From assembly GCA_031274925.1 (NCBI GenBank), contig JAISPL010000057.1, positions 41,576 through 105,575 of the forward strand: a DNA stretch of 64,000 nucleotides, in the 5' to 3' direction. The DNA is from Syntrophobacterales bacterium (lineage in GTDB: Bacteria; Desulfobacterota; Syntrophorhabdia; Syntrophorhabdales; Syntrophorhabdaceae). The notes under the pieces are model-generated. The model did not search any database. It was not told the DNA's origin and saw only the letters and a program-made list of their open reading frames with translations. The position numbers and the translations under genes are program-made. This document shows positions 27,360-37,017 of the stretch, piece after piece. Every line of letters starts with the position of its first letter. Position 1 is the first letter of the stretch.

Positions 27360-28592
27360 TTACTGCTTACCGGCAGGCTCGACCACGATGCCGTCTATCT
27401 CCAGATCTATCTTCAGGCGCTTTTTCGCCTCTTTAGCCTCTGAGATATTAGTAAAAGGACCGGCTATGACGCGGTGTTTGTCGTGCGTCGACATCACAGT
27501 CGCCGGGATTTGCGGACCTTGGTGGTTGATTATGGCGGCAAGCCTCACGGCATCTGTCCTGTCATTGGCGTTTGCGGCGAGGATATACCATCCCCTTGTA
27601 AGCTCCGGTATCTCCGGGGCGCCGTACAGTTTTTCAGGATGGGTCACCTCTATCTCTTTGCACGTCCCGGATAAAGGGATGGGAATCCCCCTGGCTTCCG
27701 TAAGCGCTTCTTCTACTCTTTGCCAGTCGAGGGTGCGGCCATATCTCTTTTCCATATTCTGTAATTGCGCATATACCTTGCCGGAGTCTTCAGGGGGTGT
27801 ATGGACTTCCAGGTAGATGACCTTGCCTCGACGGCCTATGAGGTATGGCTGGTGAACAATGGATACGGGCGTCCTCACCTGAGCGGTCGTATAGAGCTTC
27901 CCTATATGTTCCGGGTAGAGTCTTATACAGCCGTTGGTTGCATTAAGGCCGATGCTGGCTGGCTTATTGGTGCCATGGATCAGGTATGTTGGCTTGCTCA
28001 GATATAGCGCGTATTCTCCCAGGGGATTGAGCGGTCCGGGAGGGACTATGGTAGGCAGGGGGTCTCCTTTTTTCCTGTGATCCTCTGCAATAGAGGCGGG
28101 TACATGCCAGGTGGGCCTGACGATCTTGTGCGTCACATACATCTGGCCCATGGGGGTTGGCCGATCTTTGGCGCCAATGCCTACCGGGTAGGTTGATACC
28201 GAATTCCCTTTGAAATGAAAGAGCCTCATTGCATCCAGGTTGATCACTATACCTTTTTTGGTATCAGGCAGGATAAAACTCAGGGGCAGTATGATACGCG
28301 TTCCGGCTTTAGGCGCCCATATATCCACCCCAGGATTTGCCGCGCTGATGGCATTCACCCCCACGCCGAAGTGCCGTGCCATATCGGGTAGAGTATCACC
28401 GTCTTCAAGCCTGACTGTCGCCAGCCTGCCTATGACATTACCTCCTCTTGAGACTGAAAAATCATTCCGTTCTAAACGGTTTTCTGGATAGGCTGCAGGC
28501 CCCTTGCTGGCGATTCTTATGCTGGTACATCCGTAGAGTGACAGGATGATAAAGAATACGCAAAAAGACAACAGTCTTAAGATCCGGTTCAC
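27360..28592 (-). CDS. LysM / L,D-transpeptidase (YkuD) / SPOR lipoprotein
   Basis: 410-aa predicted lipoprotein (lipobox SLYGC at residue 22). Residues 58-105 form a LysM-like module (VRLEDGDTLPDMARHFGVGV). Residues 115-250 form a YkuD catalytic domain with YLIHGTNKPASIGLNATNGC followed by IRL; the nucleophile Cys is in NGCIRL, with Thr at the usual Ser position. The C-terminal 70 residues are a SPOR domain (GWYILAANANDRTDAVRLAA...VIAGPFTNISEAKEAKKRL) that would bind denuded glycan. It should cross-link peptidoglycan or attach Lpp. GTG start overlapping an upstream small frame. Confidence 0.9.
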   Translation of the reverse strand: MNRILRLLSFCVFFIILSLYGCTSIRIASKGPAAYPENRLERNDFSVSRGGNVIGRLATVRLEDGDTLPDMARHFGVGVNAISAANPGVDIWAPKAGTRIILPLSFILPDTKKGIVINLDAMRLFHFKGNSVSTYPVGIGAKDRPTPMGQMYVTHKIVRPTWHVPASIAEDHRKKGDPLPTIVPPGPLNPLGEYALYLSKPTYLIHGTNKPASIGLNATNGCIRLYPEHIGKLYTTAQVRTPVSIVHQPYLIGRRGKVIYLEVHTPPEDSGKVYAQLQNMEKRYGRTLDWQRVEEALTEARGIPIPLSGTCKEIEVTHPEKLYGAPEIPELTRGWYILAANANDRTDAVRLAAIINHQGPQIPATVMSTHDKHRVIAGPFTNISEAKEAKKRLKIDLEIDGIVVEPAGKQ

Positions 28593-28819
28593 GCAAGGTC
28601 CTTTAATTTTTCTGTCCTGGGTGACACTTTATACGCCATCAGCCTGATAAAGAGGCGTCCATCCAAACCAGGTAAAGGTATATACCAGATATTGACAGTA
28701 TTTTCAAAAGAATGAATGGTTACCTTGAGTGAGCGTAACGCACGATCGGGGTCTCTGGGGTGGGGGAGGCGAAACGTTAATGAATAAGGGCGGTTATATT
28801 CATGACCCTCCGGTTGCAT
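28589..28819 (-). CDS. Small hypothetical protein upstream of the L,D-transpeptidase
   Basis: Open frame of 76 aa (ATG at 28819; extendable to a TTG at 28846) whose TGA stop overlaps the GTG start of the transpeptidase gene by 4 bases (GTGA). The overlap suggests translational coupling. The product is basic (LPHPRDPDRALRSLKVTIHS, then LFIRLMAYKVSPRTEKLKDL) with no signal, membrane helix or known domain. No good ribosome site. It may be only a leader frame; low confidence. Confidence 0.35.
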   Translation of the reverse strand: MQPEGHEYNRPYSLTFRLPHPRDPDRALRSLKVTIHSFENTVNIWYIPLPGLDGRLFIRLMAYKVSPRTEKLKDLA

Positions 28820-28861
28820 TCTTATATGGTCATTGACTCCGGCCAATAATTCTGATATCCT

Positions 28862-30226
28862 ATGATAATTATTATGATAACGGAATCAGGCTGGAAGAGA
28901 AAATCCAGAGCGCATATAAAAGAGATATACCAATTTGCCGAGGCCTACAAGGTGTTCCTCGACGAAGCGAAGACCGAACGGGAGGCGGTGAGATTCATCG
29001 ACCGGTTCCTCTCGGAGATTGGCTTCGGCAAAGCCTCTTTCAAGGGGAGAGTGTTCTTAAACCATAAGGGCAAAGCTGTTCTCGCTTTCGTCCCCGGGAA
29101 GGAGGACATGACCTCTGGCCTTAATATCATAGCCGCCCACATTGATGCGCCCCGCCTTGACCTCAAACAGAACCCCCTTTACGAAGATGTGGATCTTGCG
29201 CTACTACGCACCCATTATTACGGGGGGATCAAGAAGTACCAGTGGGTAGCCATGCCTCTCGCACTCCACGGGGTCGTGGTGAAAACCGATGGTACGGCCG
29301 TTGACATTGTGATCGGCGAAAAGGAGAACGATCCCGTATTTGCCATTGATGACCTCCTGCCCCATCTTTCCCGGAAGACACAGGATGAGAAGAGCCTCTC
29401 CGCGGGCATTGAGGGAGAGAAAATGACAGTCCTTTTTGGCAGTATCCCTCTTGTTGGCGAGGGGAAGGCAGGGATCAAGAGGGCCATACTCAAGATGCTG
29501 AGAGATATTTACGGCATCGTGGAAGAAGATTTCATCAGCGCGGAACTTGAAGTCGTGCCCGCTTTCAAGGCTAGGGATGTGGGCCTCGACAGAAGCCTGA
29601 TCGGCGCCTACGGCCAGGATGACAGGTCGGCTGCATACGCCCTTCTACGGGCGGTTGCCGATGTTTCAAAGCCTGAGAAGGCCTGCCTCGCCCTGTTTGC
29701 AGACAAGGAAGAGATCGGCTCCGAAGGCAACACGGGCATGAAATCGAAAGTGCTTGAGGTGTTCCTTTATGATGTGCTTGAAGGAATGGGGATCAAAGCC
29801 GATGCGGCCACAACCGCGAGGATGCTCTTTTCATCAAGGGCCCTTTCCGCAGACGTAAATGCTGCCCTTAACCCCATGTACCAAGATGTCCACGAGAAAC
29901 AGAACGCATGTTATCTCGGCCGGGGCATATGTATCTCAAAGTATACGGGCCATGGAGGCAAAGTAGGCGCAAGTGACGCCAATGCCGAATATATCGGCCA
30001 TATAAGGAGAATATTTTCTCTTGAAGGCATCATCTGGCAGGCCGGAGAGCTTGGTAAAATTGATGAGGGGGGAGGTGGAACAGTGGCGAAGTACCTTGCC
30101 GAATACGGCATGGATACAATAGATTGTGGTCCTTCCCTCCTTGCGATGCATTCCCCTTTTGAAATATCAAGTAAACTCGATATACATGAAACATATAAAG
30201 CTTTCCTGGCTTTCTTTAAATCGTAA
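28862..30226 (+). CDS. M18-family metallo-aminopeptidase
   Basis: 454-aa cytosolic zinc aminopeptidase of the M18 (aspartyl aminopeptidase) family. Metal and catalytic residues: His in IIAAHIDAPRLDLK (about 95), Asp in AYGQDDRSAAY (about 255), Glu-Glu in FADKEEIGSEGNTG (about 287), Asp in SADVNAALNP, and His in AMHSPFEISSKLD near the end. It releases acidic or neutral N-terminal residues from peptides. A second ATG 12 bases in is equally plausible. It lies just before lon, 20 bases apart, suggesting linked protein turnover. Confidence 0.9.
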   Translation: MIIIMITESGWKRKSRAHIKEIYQFAEAYKVFLDEAKTEREAVRFIDRFLSEIGFGKASFKGRVFLNHKGKAVLAFVPGKEDMTSGLNIIAAHIDAPRLDLKQNPLYEDVDLALLRTHYYGGIKKYQWVAMPLALHGVVVKTDGTAVDIVIGEKENDPVFAIDDLLPHLSRKTQDEKSLSAGIEGEKMTVLFGSIPLVGEGKAGIKRAILKMLRDIYGIVEEDFISAELEVVPAFKARDVGLDRSLIGAYGQDDRSAAYALLRAVADVSKPEKACLALFADKEEIGSEGNTGMKSKVLEVFLYDVLEGMGIKADAATTARMLFSSRALSADVNAALNPMYQDVHEKQNACYLGRGICISKYTGHGGKVGASDANAEYIGHIRRIFSLEGIIWQAGELGKIDEGGGGTVAKYLAEYGMDTIDCGPSLLAMHSPFEISSKLDIHETYKAFLAFFKS

Positions 30227-30246
30227 TCATGGAGGCACACTATAAT

Positions 30247-32589
30247 ATGACGGAATTTGAAAATTTTGATATGCCTTTGATGCTACCCTTGCTTCCCGTC
30301 AGGGATATGGTGATGTATCCATCAGTAATTCTTCCGCTTTTTGTCGGAAGAGATATGTCCATAAATGCAGTCGAGAAATCTCTGTCCACGGACAGGCTGA
30401 TCATCGTTACCGCACAGAAGGATCTGACCGACGAAGACCCTTTGCCGGAACGTATCTATTCGGTGGGCGTCGTTTCTCAAATCATGAGGATGCTTAGGTT
30501 GCCGGACGGCAGGGTGAAGGTGCTCATTCAAGGGATCAAGAAAGCCCGGATACTGGAGTACGTCCAGGAGACCCCTACGTTCCTCGTAAAAATCGAGTCC
30601 ATTGAAGAACCCTTGATCACGGAGATTACCCTTGAGATTGAGGCGCTCATGCGATACGTGAAAGAAGAGATGGAAAAAGTGGTCTCCATGGGGAGGATGG
30701 TCCCACCAGATATTCTGATGGTCTTAGACACGATCGACGAGCCGGGAAAACTGGCCGATATCGCGGCGGCGAACCTTGGCCTCGCCGTGGACAAAGCCCA
30801 GGAAGTGCTCGAAATCGTCGATCCTGTGGAGCGGCTTAAGACGCTATCGGAAATACTGGGGAAAGAGATAGAGCTCCTCAATATGCAGGCCAAGATACTC
30901 TCCCAGGCCAAGGAGGAGATGTCCAAAACGCAGCGGGAATACTTCCTGAGGGAGCAGATGAAGGCGATCAGGACCGAGCTTGGAGAAGTAGACGAGCGAA
31001 CCGAGGAGATTGAGGACCTGAGGAAAAAGATAAAAAAAGCCAAGATGCCCAAGGATGTGGAAAAGGAGGCGCGCAAGCAGCTTGAACGCCTCGACATGAT
31101 GCATCCCGACGCCATTGAGTCCGCCATGCTCAGGACTTACATGGAATGGCTCGTGGACCTGCCCTGGAGCAAATCCACAAAAGATAACATTGATATCAAA
31201 AGGGCGAAGGAGGTACTAGATGAAGACCACTACGACCTTGAGAAAGTCAAAGAGCGGATTCTCGAATTCCTTAGTGTCATAAAACTGAAAGGCGAACTGA
31301 AGGGACCCATCCTCTGTCTCGTGGGACCTCCCGGAGTGGGCAAGACGTCTCTCGGCAAATCCATCGCAAAGGCGCTAGACAGGAAGTTCTCCCGTATATC
31401 CCTTGGGGGTATGAAGGATGAGGCGGAGATAAGGGGCCACAGGAGAACCTATGTGGGTTCCATGCCCGGGAGGATCATTCAGAGCCTTAAACAGGCAGGG
31501 ACGAACAACCCTGTCTTTATGATGGATGAGATTGATAAGATCGGGTCCGATTTTCGAGGGGACCCTGCAAGCGCACTCCTTGAAGTCCTAGATCCCGAAC
31601 AGAACTACGCCTTCAGCGACCGCTACCTCAATATCCCTTTCGATCTTTCGAAAGTGATGTTCATTACCACAGCCAACAGGACCGACACCATTCCTTCCGC
31701 GCTTTACGACAGAATGGAGACCATATACCTGCCCGGTTATACGGAAAGAGAGAAAGTTGCCATTGCCAAAAAATACCTCATTCCCAAGCAGATTCAGGAG
31801 AACGGCCTGAAAGAGAGGAGGCTCCGCATAGTGGACCACGCGGTAGAGAAAATTGTTGAGGAGTACACGAAAGAGGCTGGGTTACGGAACCTGGAACGGG
31901 AAGTGGCCGCTATAGCGCGGAAGGTGGCGAGGAAGATAGCCGAAGGAGACGAAAGAGACGTGGTGATAACGGTGAAGAATCTCCACTCCTACCTTGGTGT
32001 ATCCAAATACCCGCCTGAATCTGGTATGGAATACGATACAGTCGGCGTTGCATGCGGCCTCGCATGGACGGAATCAGGGGGAGACTTGCTCTACATTGAG
32101 GCATCATGCAGAAAAGGGAAGAAGGATCTTACCCTTACGGGCAGCATGGGCGACGTAATGAAGGAGTCGGCCCAGGCAGCGCTCACCTATATCAAGTCAA
32201 AGGCGGAAGCGCTCGGTATCAGCAAAGAGATATTCGATACCTTGGAGGCGCACATTCACGTGCCCCAGGGGGCTATTCCGAAAGACGGTCCCTCTGCGGG
32301 GATCACCATGGCCGTCGCCCTCATAAGCGCCATGACGAACAGACCGCTCGACAGGAAGATTGCCATGACAGGCGAGATCACCCTGACAGGAAGAGTCCTG
32401 CCCATCGGGGGACTCAAGGAGAAGACCCTCGCGGCGCTCCGGGCGAACATGGAAAAAGTAATCATCCCTAAGGAAAACAAGCGGGATCTTTCCGAAATCC
32501 CGCACTATGTCAAAAAGAAATTGAAATTCCTTCCCGTGAAGGATATGGACGACGTGATCAAAATACTATTCGACCGCAACCAAAAGTAG
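30247..32589 (+). CDS. lon: Lon, ATP-dependent serine protease
   Basis: 780-aa Lon protease. N-terminal LAN domain (LPLLPVRDMVMYPSVILPLF), AAA+ module with Walker A GPPGVGKTSLGKSIA near residue 360, MDEIDKIG Walker B, and a C-terminal protease domain with catalytic Ser in PKDGPSAGITMA and Lys in LPIGGLKEKTLAA. ATG at 30247 is preferred: GGAGG lies 11 bases upstream, whereas the earlier ATG at 30229 overlaps that site. Follows the M18 peptidase gene closely. Degrades misfolded and regulatory proteins. Confidence 0.96.
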   Translation: MTEFENFDMPLMLPLLPVRDMVMYPSVILPLFVGRDMSINAVEKSLSTDRLIIVTAQKDLTDEDPLPERIYSVGVVSQIMRMLRLPDGRVKVLIQGIKKARILEYVQETPTFLVKIESIEEPLITEITLEIEALMRYVKEEMEKVVSMGRMVPPDILMVLDTIDEPGKLADIAAANLGLAVDKAQEVLEIVDPVERLKTLSEILGKEIELLNMQAKILSQAKEEMSKTQREYFLREQMKAIRTELGEVDERTEEIEDLRKKIKKAKMPKDVEKEARKQLERLDMMHPDAIESAMLRTYMEWLVDLPWSKSTKDNIDIKRAKEVLDEDHYDLEKVKERILEFLSVIKLKGELKGPILCLVGPPGVGKTSLGKSIAKALDRKFSRISLGGMKDEAEIRGHRRTYVGSMPGRIIQSLKQAGTNNPVFMMDEIDKIGSDFRGDPASALLEVLDPEQNYAFSDRYLNIPFDLSKVMFITTANRTDTIPSALYDRMETIYLPGYTEREKVAIAKKYLIPKQIQENGLKERRLRIVDHAVEKIVEEYTKEAGLRNLEREVAAIARKVARKIAEGDERDVVITVKNLHSYLGVSKYPPESGMEYDTVGVACGLAWTESGGDLLYIEASCRKGKKDLTLTGSMGDVMKESAQAALTYIKSKAEALGISKEIFDTLEAHIHVPQGAIPKDGPSAGITMAVALISAMTNRPLDRKIAMTGEITLTGRVLPIGGLKEKTLAALRANMEKVIIPKENKRDLSEIPHYVKKKLKFLPVKDMDDVIKILFDRNQK

Positions 32590-32631
32590 GCCCCCTTCAA
32601 GACGGTGCCCCGGTCAGTTCGGAAGAAGACA

Positions 32632-33686
32632 ATGTCGCTTATGCGGGAAGCTTCTTTTTACGACAAACTGGATGGCAAAAAAGTCCATTGCAGGCTTTGC
32701 AGACGCCATTGCAGATTGAGTGTAGGACAACAGGGGGTCTGCGGAGTCAGGGTCAACAGGCACGGCACTCTCTGCACCCTCGTCTACGCCAGGCCCTGTT
32801 CCACCCATGTGGACCCCATAGAGAAAAAACCCTTTTTCCATTTTTTCCCCGGTTCGAAAACATTCTCCATCGCAACAGTGGGCTGTAACTTCCGGTGCAG
32901 ACATTGCCAGAATCACGAGATATCACAGATGCCCACCGATGCCAGGCGTATCATGGGGGAGAGAGTAGAGCCAGCCGAAGTGGTGGATATGGCGATACAG
33001 GCCGGCTGTAAAAGTATTTCGTACACCTACACCGAGCCCACCATTTTTTACGAATATGCTTTCCATATCGCGCGGTTGGCAAAAGAAAAGGGGCTATTCA
33101 ATACCTTTGTCACAAACGGGTACACGGAGGAGGAACCGCTTAGAGCCATACGCCCTTATCTAGACGCCGCTAATATCGACCTGAAAGGATACGATAAAGA
33201 ATTTTACAGGAAGGTCTGCAGGGCTGACCTGTCAAAGGTTATCAAAACGATTAGACTTTACAGGGCGCTGGGTATCTGGATGGAACTTACCACCCTTATT
33301 ATCCCCGGATATAACGACAGTGAAGACGGATTGAGGGCGATCGCGCGGTTTATAGCAGGTGATCTGGGGCCCGATGTGCCCTGGCATGTGAGCGCCTTTT
33401 ATCCCGCGTACAAACTTCCAGGTGTGCCGCGTACACCGCCCGAGACGCTTGTCTTGGCGCGTCAGATAGGTATTGACGAGGGCTTGAGATATGTCTATGT
33501 GTCTATGTGGGGAATGTGCCCGGTCTTGAAGGGGAGCACACATGCTGCCGCCAATGTAAAAAAGCGGTAATAAAGAGGCATGGGTATACCATGAGCGATT
33601 ATCAAGTCCATGATGGCCTCTGCGCCTTCTGCGGAACGTCCTTAGACGGAGTAGGTCTCATTCACAAGCCGCAGGGAACCGGTTAA
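32632..33686 (+). pseudogene. amrS: AmrS, AmmeMemoRadiSam-system radical SAM enzyme, frameshifted near its end
   Basis: PflA-like radical SAM protein. It has CRLCRRHC and GVCGVR early, the [4Fe-4S] motif CNFRCRHCQN near residue 86, and SYTYTEPTIFYEYA. The main frame ends at 33570 with an aberrant tail (SMWGMCPVLKGS). An 8-base tandem duplication TCTATGTG (33494-33501 and 33502-33509) causes this: removing one copy restores RYVYVGNVPGLEGEHTC, then CRQCKKAVIKRHGY and GLCAFCGTSLDGVG, the usual Cys-rich C-terminus, to a stop at 33686. Activity of the altered protein (312 aa) is uncertain. Partner genes amrA/amrB are not in the window. Confidence 0.85.
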
Positions 33687-33740
33687 TTCGAAATATTCCG
33701 CCCCAAACAACCTTCGCCGGCAGATCGTGAATTTTTTAAT

Positions 33741-33769
33741 TTGACATAAGGTAAAAATAAGGGTAAGGT
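33741..33769 (+). promoter_or_regulatory. Possible promoter of hppA
   Basis: TTGACA (33741-33746), 17-base spacer, TAAGGT (33764-33769), 131 bases before the hppA start. The -10 is imperfect; the long AT-rich leader may hold other start points. Confidence 0.5.
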
Positions 33770-33899
33770 TTAGCCAAATTTATAATGGCATCAAGTGTTA
33801 ATTGCGATAAAAAACCGTGATAACATGGAGTGAATAACAGAGTTTAGGCAATTCCTAACCTTGATGGTTGTGTTCAAAAATTTTAGCCAGGAGGTATAA

Positions 33900-36335
33900 A
33901 TGAGCTTTCTGAAGAAGTACAATGTTGTCTCGATTCTGTTCAGCTTTGGCATCATGATGTTCATGCTCGCGACAAGAGCGTTCGCGGGCGAGGCGGACAT
34001 CATCCTGCCGGATCTGACCAAGGTCTCCTTTGACGCGTTCGGCGGATTAAGCGGGATCTCAATCATGCATTTCGGTTTAATTATCTGTCTCGTAGGACTC
34101 GTCTTCGCTTGGGTCCAGGCCAAACAGACAAAAAACATGCCGGCCCACAAAGCCATGCTGGATGTCTCTGACATCATCTGGGAGACCTGTAAGTCCTATC
34201 TAGCACAACAAGGCAAGTTTCTGGTCATCCTGTGGGTCCTTATCGCAGCCTGTATGGTCTACTATTTCATGGGTCTCTCCCATGCGCCTATCGGTAACAT
34301 GGTCATCATCCTCTTCTGCTCCATTCTGGGTATCCTGGGTTCTTATGGCGTAGCGTGGTTCGGCATGAGGATCAACACTTGGGCCAATGCACGCACCGCT
34401 TTTGCCGCCCTTAAGGGTAAACCGGTGGAAGTCGTCAATATTCCTCTTACCTCTGGCATGAGCGTCGGTCTCCTTCTGGTTTCCGTTGAGCTTTTCTTCA
34501 TGATCCTGATTCTTGTATACTTAAAGGAACTGGCCGGCCCCTGCTTCATCGGGTTTGCCATCGGTGAGTCCTTGGGTGCCAGCGCACTCAGAATCGCCGG
34601 CGGTATCTTCACCAAGATTGCCGACATCGGTTCCGATCTCATGAAGATTGTATTCCACCTTCCTGAAGACGACCCGAAGAACCCCGGCGTTATCGCCGAC
34701 TGTACGGGTGACAACGCAGGCGACAGCGTTGGTCCTACTGCTGATGGCTTCGAGACTTACGGCGTTACCGGTGTGGCCCTTATCGCCTTCCTTGCGCTCG
34801 CTCTCGCAGACAATCACGAAATGTCAGGCACACTGATCATCTGGATTTTCGCAATGCGTATCCTTATGATCCTCACATCCCTTGTTTCCTACTTTATCAA
34901 CAGTTGCATCACTAAGGCCGTCTACGGCAACAAGAAAAAATTCGATTTCGAGCAGCCGCTTACGAACTTGGTATGGATTACTTCAGCAGTGTCTATTATC
35001 ATTACCTTCTGGGCAAGCCATACGCTCCTCGGTGGTTTGACCCAGTACCCCGGACTCTGGTGGGCTTTGGCCGTCATCATTAGCTGCGGAACCATCGCAG
35101 GCGCCCTTATTCCTGAGTTCACGAAGGTCTTTACAAGCACAAAATCGCGGCACGTACAGGAAGTTACCGCTGCGGCACGCCACGGCGGCGCTTCTCTCAA
35201 TATTCTCTCAGGGTTTGTGGCGGGCAACTTCTCAGCTTTCTGGGAAGGTCTCACGATCCTCGTTCTTATGCTCATTGCCTATCTGGTTTCGCAGCAGCCC
35301 GACGTTATCGCCATCATGCCGGCCAAGTTCTCCTTTGCGGCGCCGGTGTTTGCTTTCGGCCTCGTGGCATTCGGTTTCCTCGGCATGGGACCTGTGACGA
35401 TTGCAGTCGACAGTTACGGCCCCGTCTCTGACAACGCCCAGTCCGTTTATGAGCTTTCACGGATCGAATCAATACCCAACGTAAAAGCGCAGATAAAGAA
35501 AGAATTTGGATTCGAGCCTGATTTCGAGAACGGGAAAGACTATCTCGAAGAGGCTGACGGTGCGGGCAATACGTTTAAAGCTACGGCAAAACCAGTGCTT
35601 ATCGGTACTGCGGTCGTGGGAGCCACCACCATGGTGTTCGGTATCATCATCCTTCTTGAAAACATGTACGGTAGCGTCGTCGAGCATCTGAGTCTCGTCG
35701 ACCCGAAGATAGTACTCGGCCTTCTCATGGGCGGTGCCACCATTTACTGGTTCACCGGCGCAGCCACACAGGCTGTTACCACGGGCGCGTATCGTGCGGT
35801 CGTCTTCATCAAGAAAAATATCAACCTCGACAAAGCAGAGGCTTCTATTGAGGACAGCAAAGAAGTTGTGAAGATCTGTACTCAGTATGCGCAGAAAGGT
35901 ATGATCAACATCTTCATCGTTATCTTCTTCCTCGCCTTGGCCCTGGCATTTTTTAACCCGTATTTTTTCATCGGGTATCTTGTAGCCATCGCATTCTTCG
36001 GACTCTACCAGGCCATTTTCATGGCTAATGCCGGTGGAGCGTGGGATAATGCGAAGAAAATCGTCGAAGTCGACCTGAAAGAAAAGGGTACGCCGCTCCA
36101 CGAAGCAACCGTCGTGGGTGACACGGTAGGCGATCCGTTTAAGGATACTTCTTCGGTTTCCATGAACCCTGTTATCAAGTTCACCACCCTGTTCGGACTG
36201 CTCGCCACGGAAATAGCGGTCACCATGCAGTCTCAGGGAGTAAAGACGGCCATAGGCGTAGTATTCCTCTTCATCGCCCTTATCTTTGTGTACCGTTCTT
36301 TCTACAGCATGAGAATCGGCGAAGAACAGCTTTAG
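33900..36335 (+). CDS. hppA: Membrane-bound ion-translocating pyrophosphatase
   Basis: 811-aa integral membrane enzyme with about 16 helices coupling PPi hydrolysis to ion pumping. Core motifs: DIGSDLMKIVFHLPEDDPKN (substrate region), DCTGDNAGDSVGPTADGFE, DSYGPVSDNAQ, and VGDTVGDPFKDTSSVSMNP. The segment GNTFKA near residue 555 has Lys where K+-dependent enzymes have Ala, pointing to a K+-independent, probably proton-pumping type. The N-terminus looks like a cleavable signal (LATRAFA|GEAD). In syntrophs it could conserve energy from PPi released by acyl-CoA ligases. AGGAGG site and terminator mark a single-gene unit. Confidence 0.94.
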   Translation: MSFLKKYNVVSILFSFGIMMFMLATRAFAGEADIILPDLTKVSFDAFGGLSGISIMHFGLIICLVGLVFAWVQAKQTKNMPAHKAMLDVSDIIWETCKSYLAQQGKFLVILWVLIAACMVYYFMGLSHAPIGNMVIILFCSILGILGSYGVAWFGMRINTWANARTAFAALKGKPVEVVNIPLTSGMSVGLLLVSVELFFMILILVYLKELAGPCFIGFAIGESLGASALRIAGGIFTKIADIGSDLMKIVFHLPEDDPKNPGVIADCTGDNAGDSVGPTADGFETYGVTGVALIAFLALALADNHEMSGTLIIWIFAMRILMILTSLVSYFINSCITKAVYGNKKKFDFEQPLTNLVWITSAVSIIITFWASHTLLGGLTQYPGLWWALAVIISCGTIAGALIPEFTKVFTSTKSRHVQEVTAAARHGGASLNILSGFVAGNFSAFWEGLTILVLMLIAYLVSQQPDVIAIMPAKFSFAAPVFAFGLVAFGFLGMGPVTIAVDSYGPVSDNAQSVYELSRIESIPNVKAQIKKEFGFEPDFENGKDYLEEADGAGNTFKATAKPVLIGTAVVGATTMVFGIIILLENMYGSVVEHLSLVDPKIVLGLLMGGATIYWFTGAATQAVTTGAYRAVVFIKKNINLDKAEASIEDSKEVVKICTQYAQKGMINIFIVIFFLALALAFFNPYFFIGYLVAIAFFGLYQAIFMANAGGAWDNAKKIVEVDLKEKGTPLHEATVVGDTVGDPFKDTSSVSMNPVIKFTTLFGLLATEIAVTMQSQGVKTAIGVVFLFIALIFVYRSFYSMRIGEEQL

Positions 36336-36369
36336 TTTATAATCTGTATCAAGCGTAAGACATTGTGGC

Positions 36370-36398
36370 GGGCGCCCTTCGGGGCGCCCTGTTTTTTT
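36370..36398 (+). terminator. Rho-independent terminator after hppA
   Basis: Stem GGGCGCCC with TTCG tetraloop and GGGCGCCC, then TG and seven T. 34 bases after the hppA stop. Confidence 0.93.
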
Positions 36399-36697
36399 CA
36401 CAGGGTATCGTGCCGGATATATTTCTGCCGGCTTCGGTCCTAACTAGCCGAGACCCAGCGAAATTTCCAATCTGGGGAAATTGACAGGAAATGGAGGGCG
36501 GTTGCGGAGCAGTTCCACCGGACAGAAGAGTGAGTAAGAAAAGACAGATAGTTTGTCATAAGCACGGCAAGCGGGCAGCTCTCACTATTGACGTAAAAAA
36601 ACGTACAAAGTGGCAATATAAAGGGTGATTCTAAGTTTCCATGCTAAGCGTTACTGTGTAATGTGAAAATAGCAGGCTCTTACATTAGGAAAGTATC
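36399..36697. other. Intergenic region after hppA
   Basis: About 300 bases with no supported gene. A plus-strand frame of about 30 codons (KRQIVCHKHGKRAALTIDV) is open near 36540-36627 but lacks a start and matches nothing I recognise. Confidence 0.45.
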
Positions 36698-36962
36698 ATG
36701 GGACGGATTCTTATACCCCTTGGAGAACATTTGGCCGATGAGTTGTATGGCTCTCAATATGAGCGTGAACTCATACGCAAAGGAATTGTGGGTGTACCGA
36801 CAAGACTGACCCAACTCATTGCAAAAGACGCGGAATTTTGAGAGGTACCATATTACGCCTCGGCAAGTGTTTTTGGAACGGGACCTGATACCGGATATTT
36901 GGATGAACCTGCAGAAGAACTATGGACTCAAACTCGCGGAAAGTAAAATATGGTACGATTAA
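36698..36962 (+). pseudogene. HigA-type antitoxin relic
   Basis: First part (36698-36841) reads MGRILIPLGEHLADELYGSQ and VGVPTRLTQLIAKD, matching the IP.HPGEHL and VP..R...I segments of HigA/VapI XRE antitoxins. A stop and shift follow, then another frame reads HITPRQVFLERDLIPDIWMN and LQKNYGLKLAESK, matching the end of the family (T...WLNLQ..YDL..A). No HigB toxin is seen upstream. It is a broken remnant of a chromosomal toxin-antitoxin module. Confidence 0.7.
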
Positions 36963-37017
36963 GCTTGGAAGATTTACAGGTGACCCAAACCACTTCAATG
37001 TGGGACTAAACTCAGGC

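Noticed and set aside
35469..36401. 310-codon minus-strand frame under hppA
   Set aside because: Antisense shadow of a well-supported gene; composition is rich in charged and His residues as expected from the complement.
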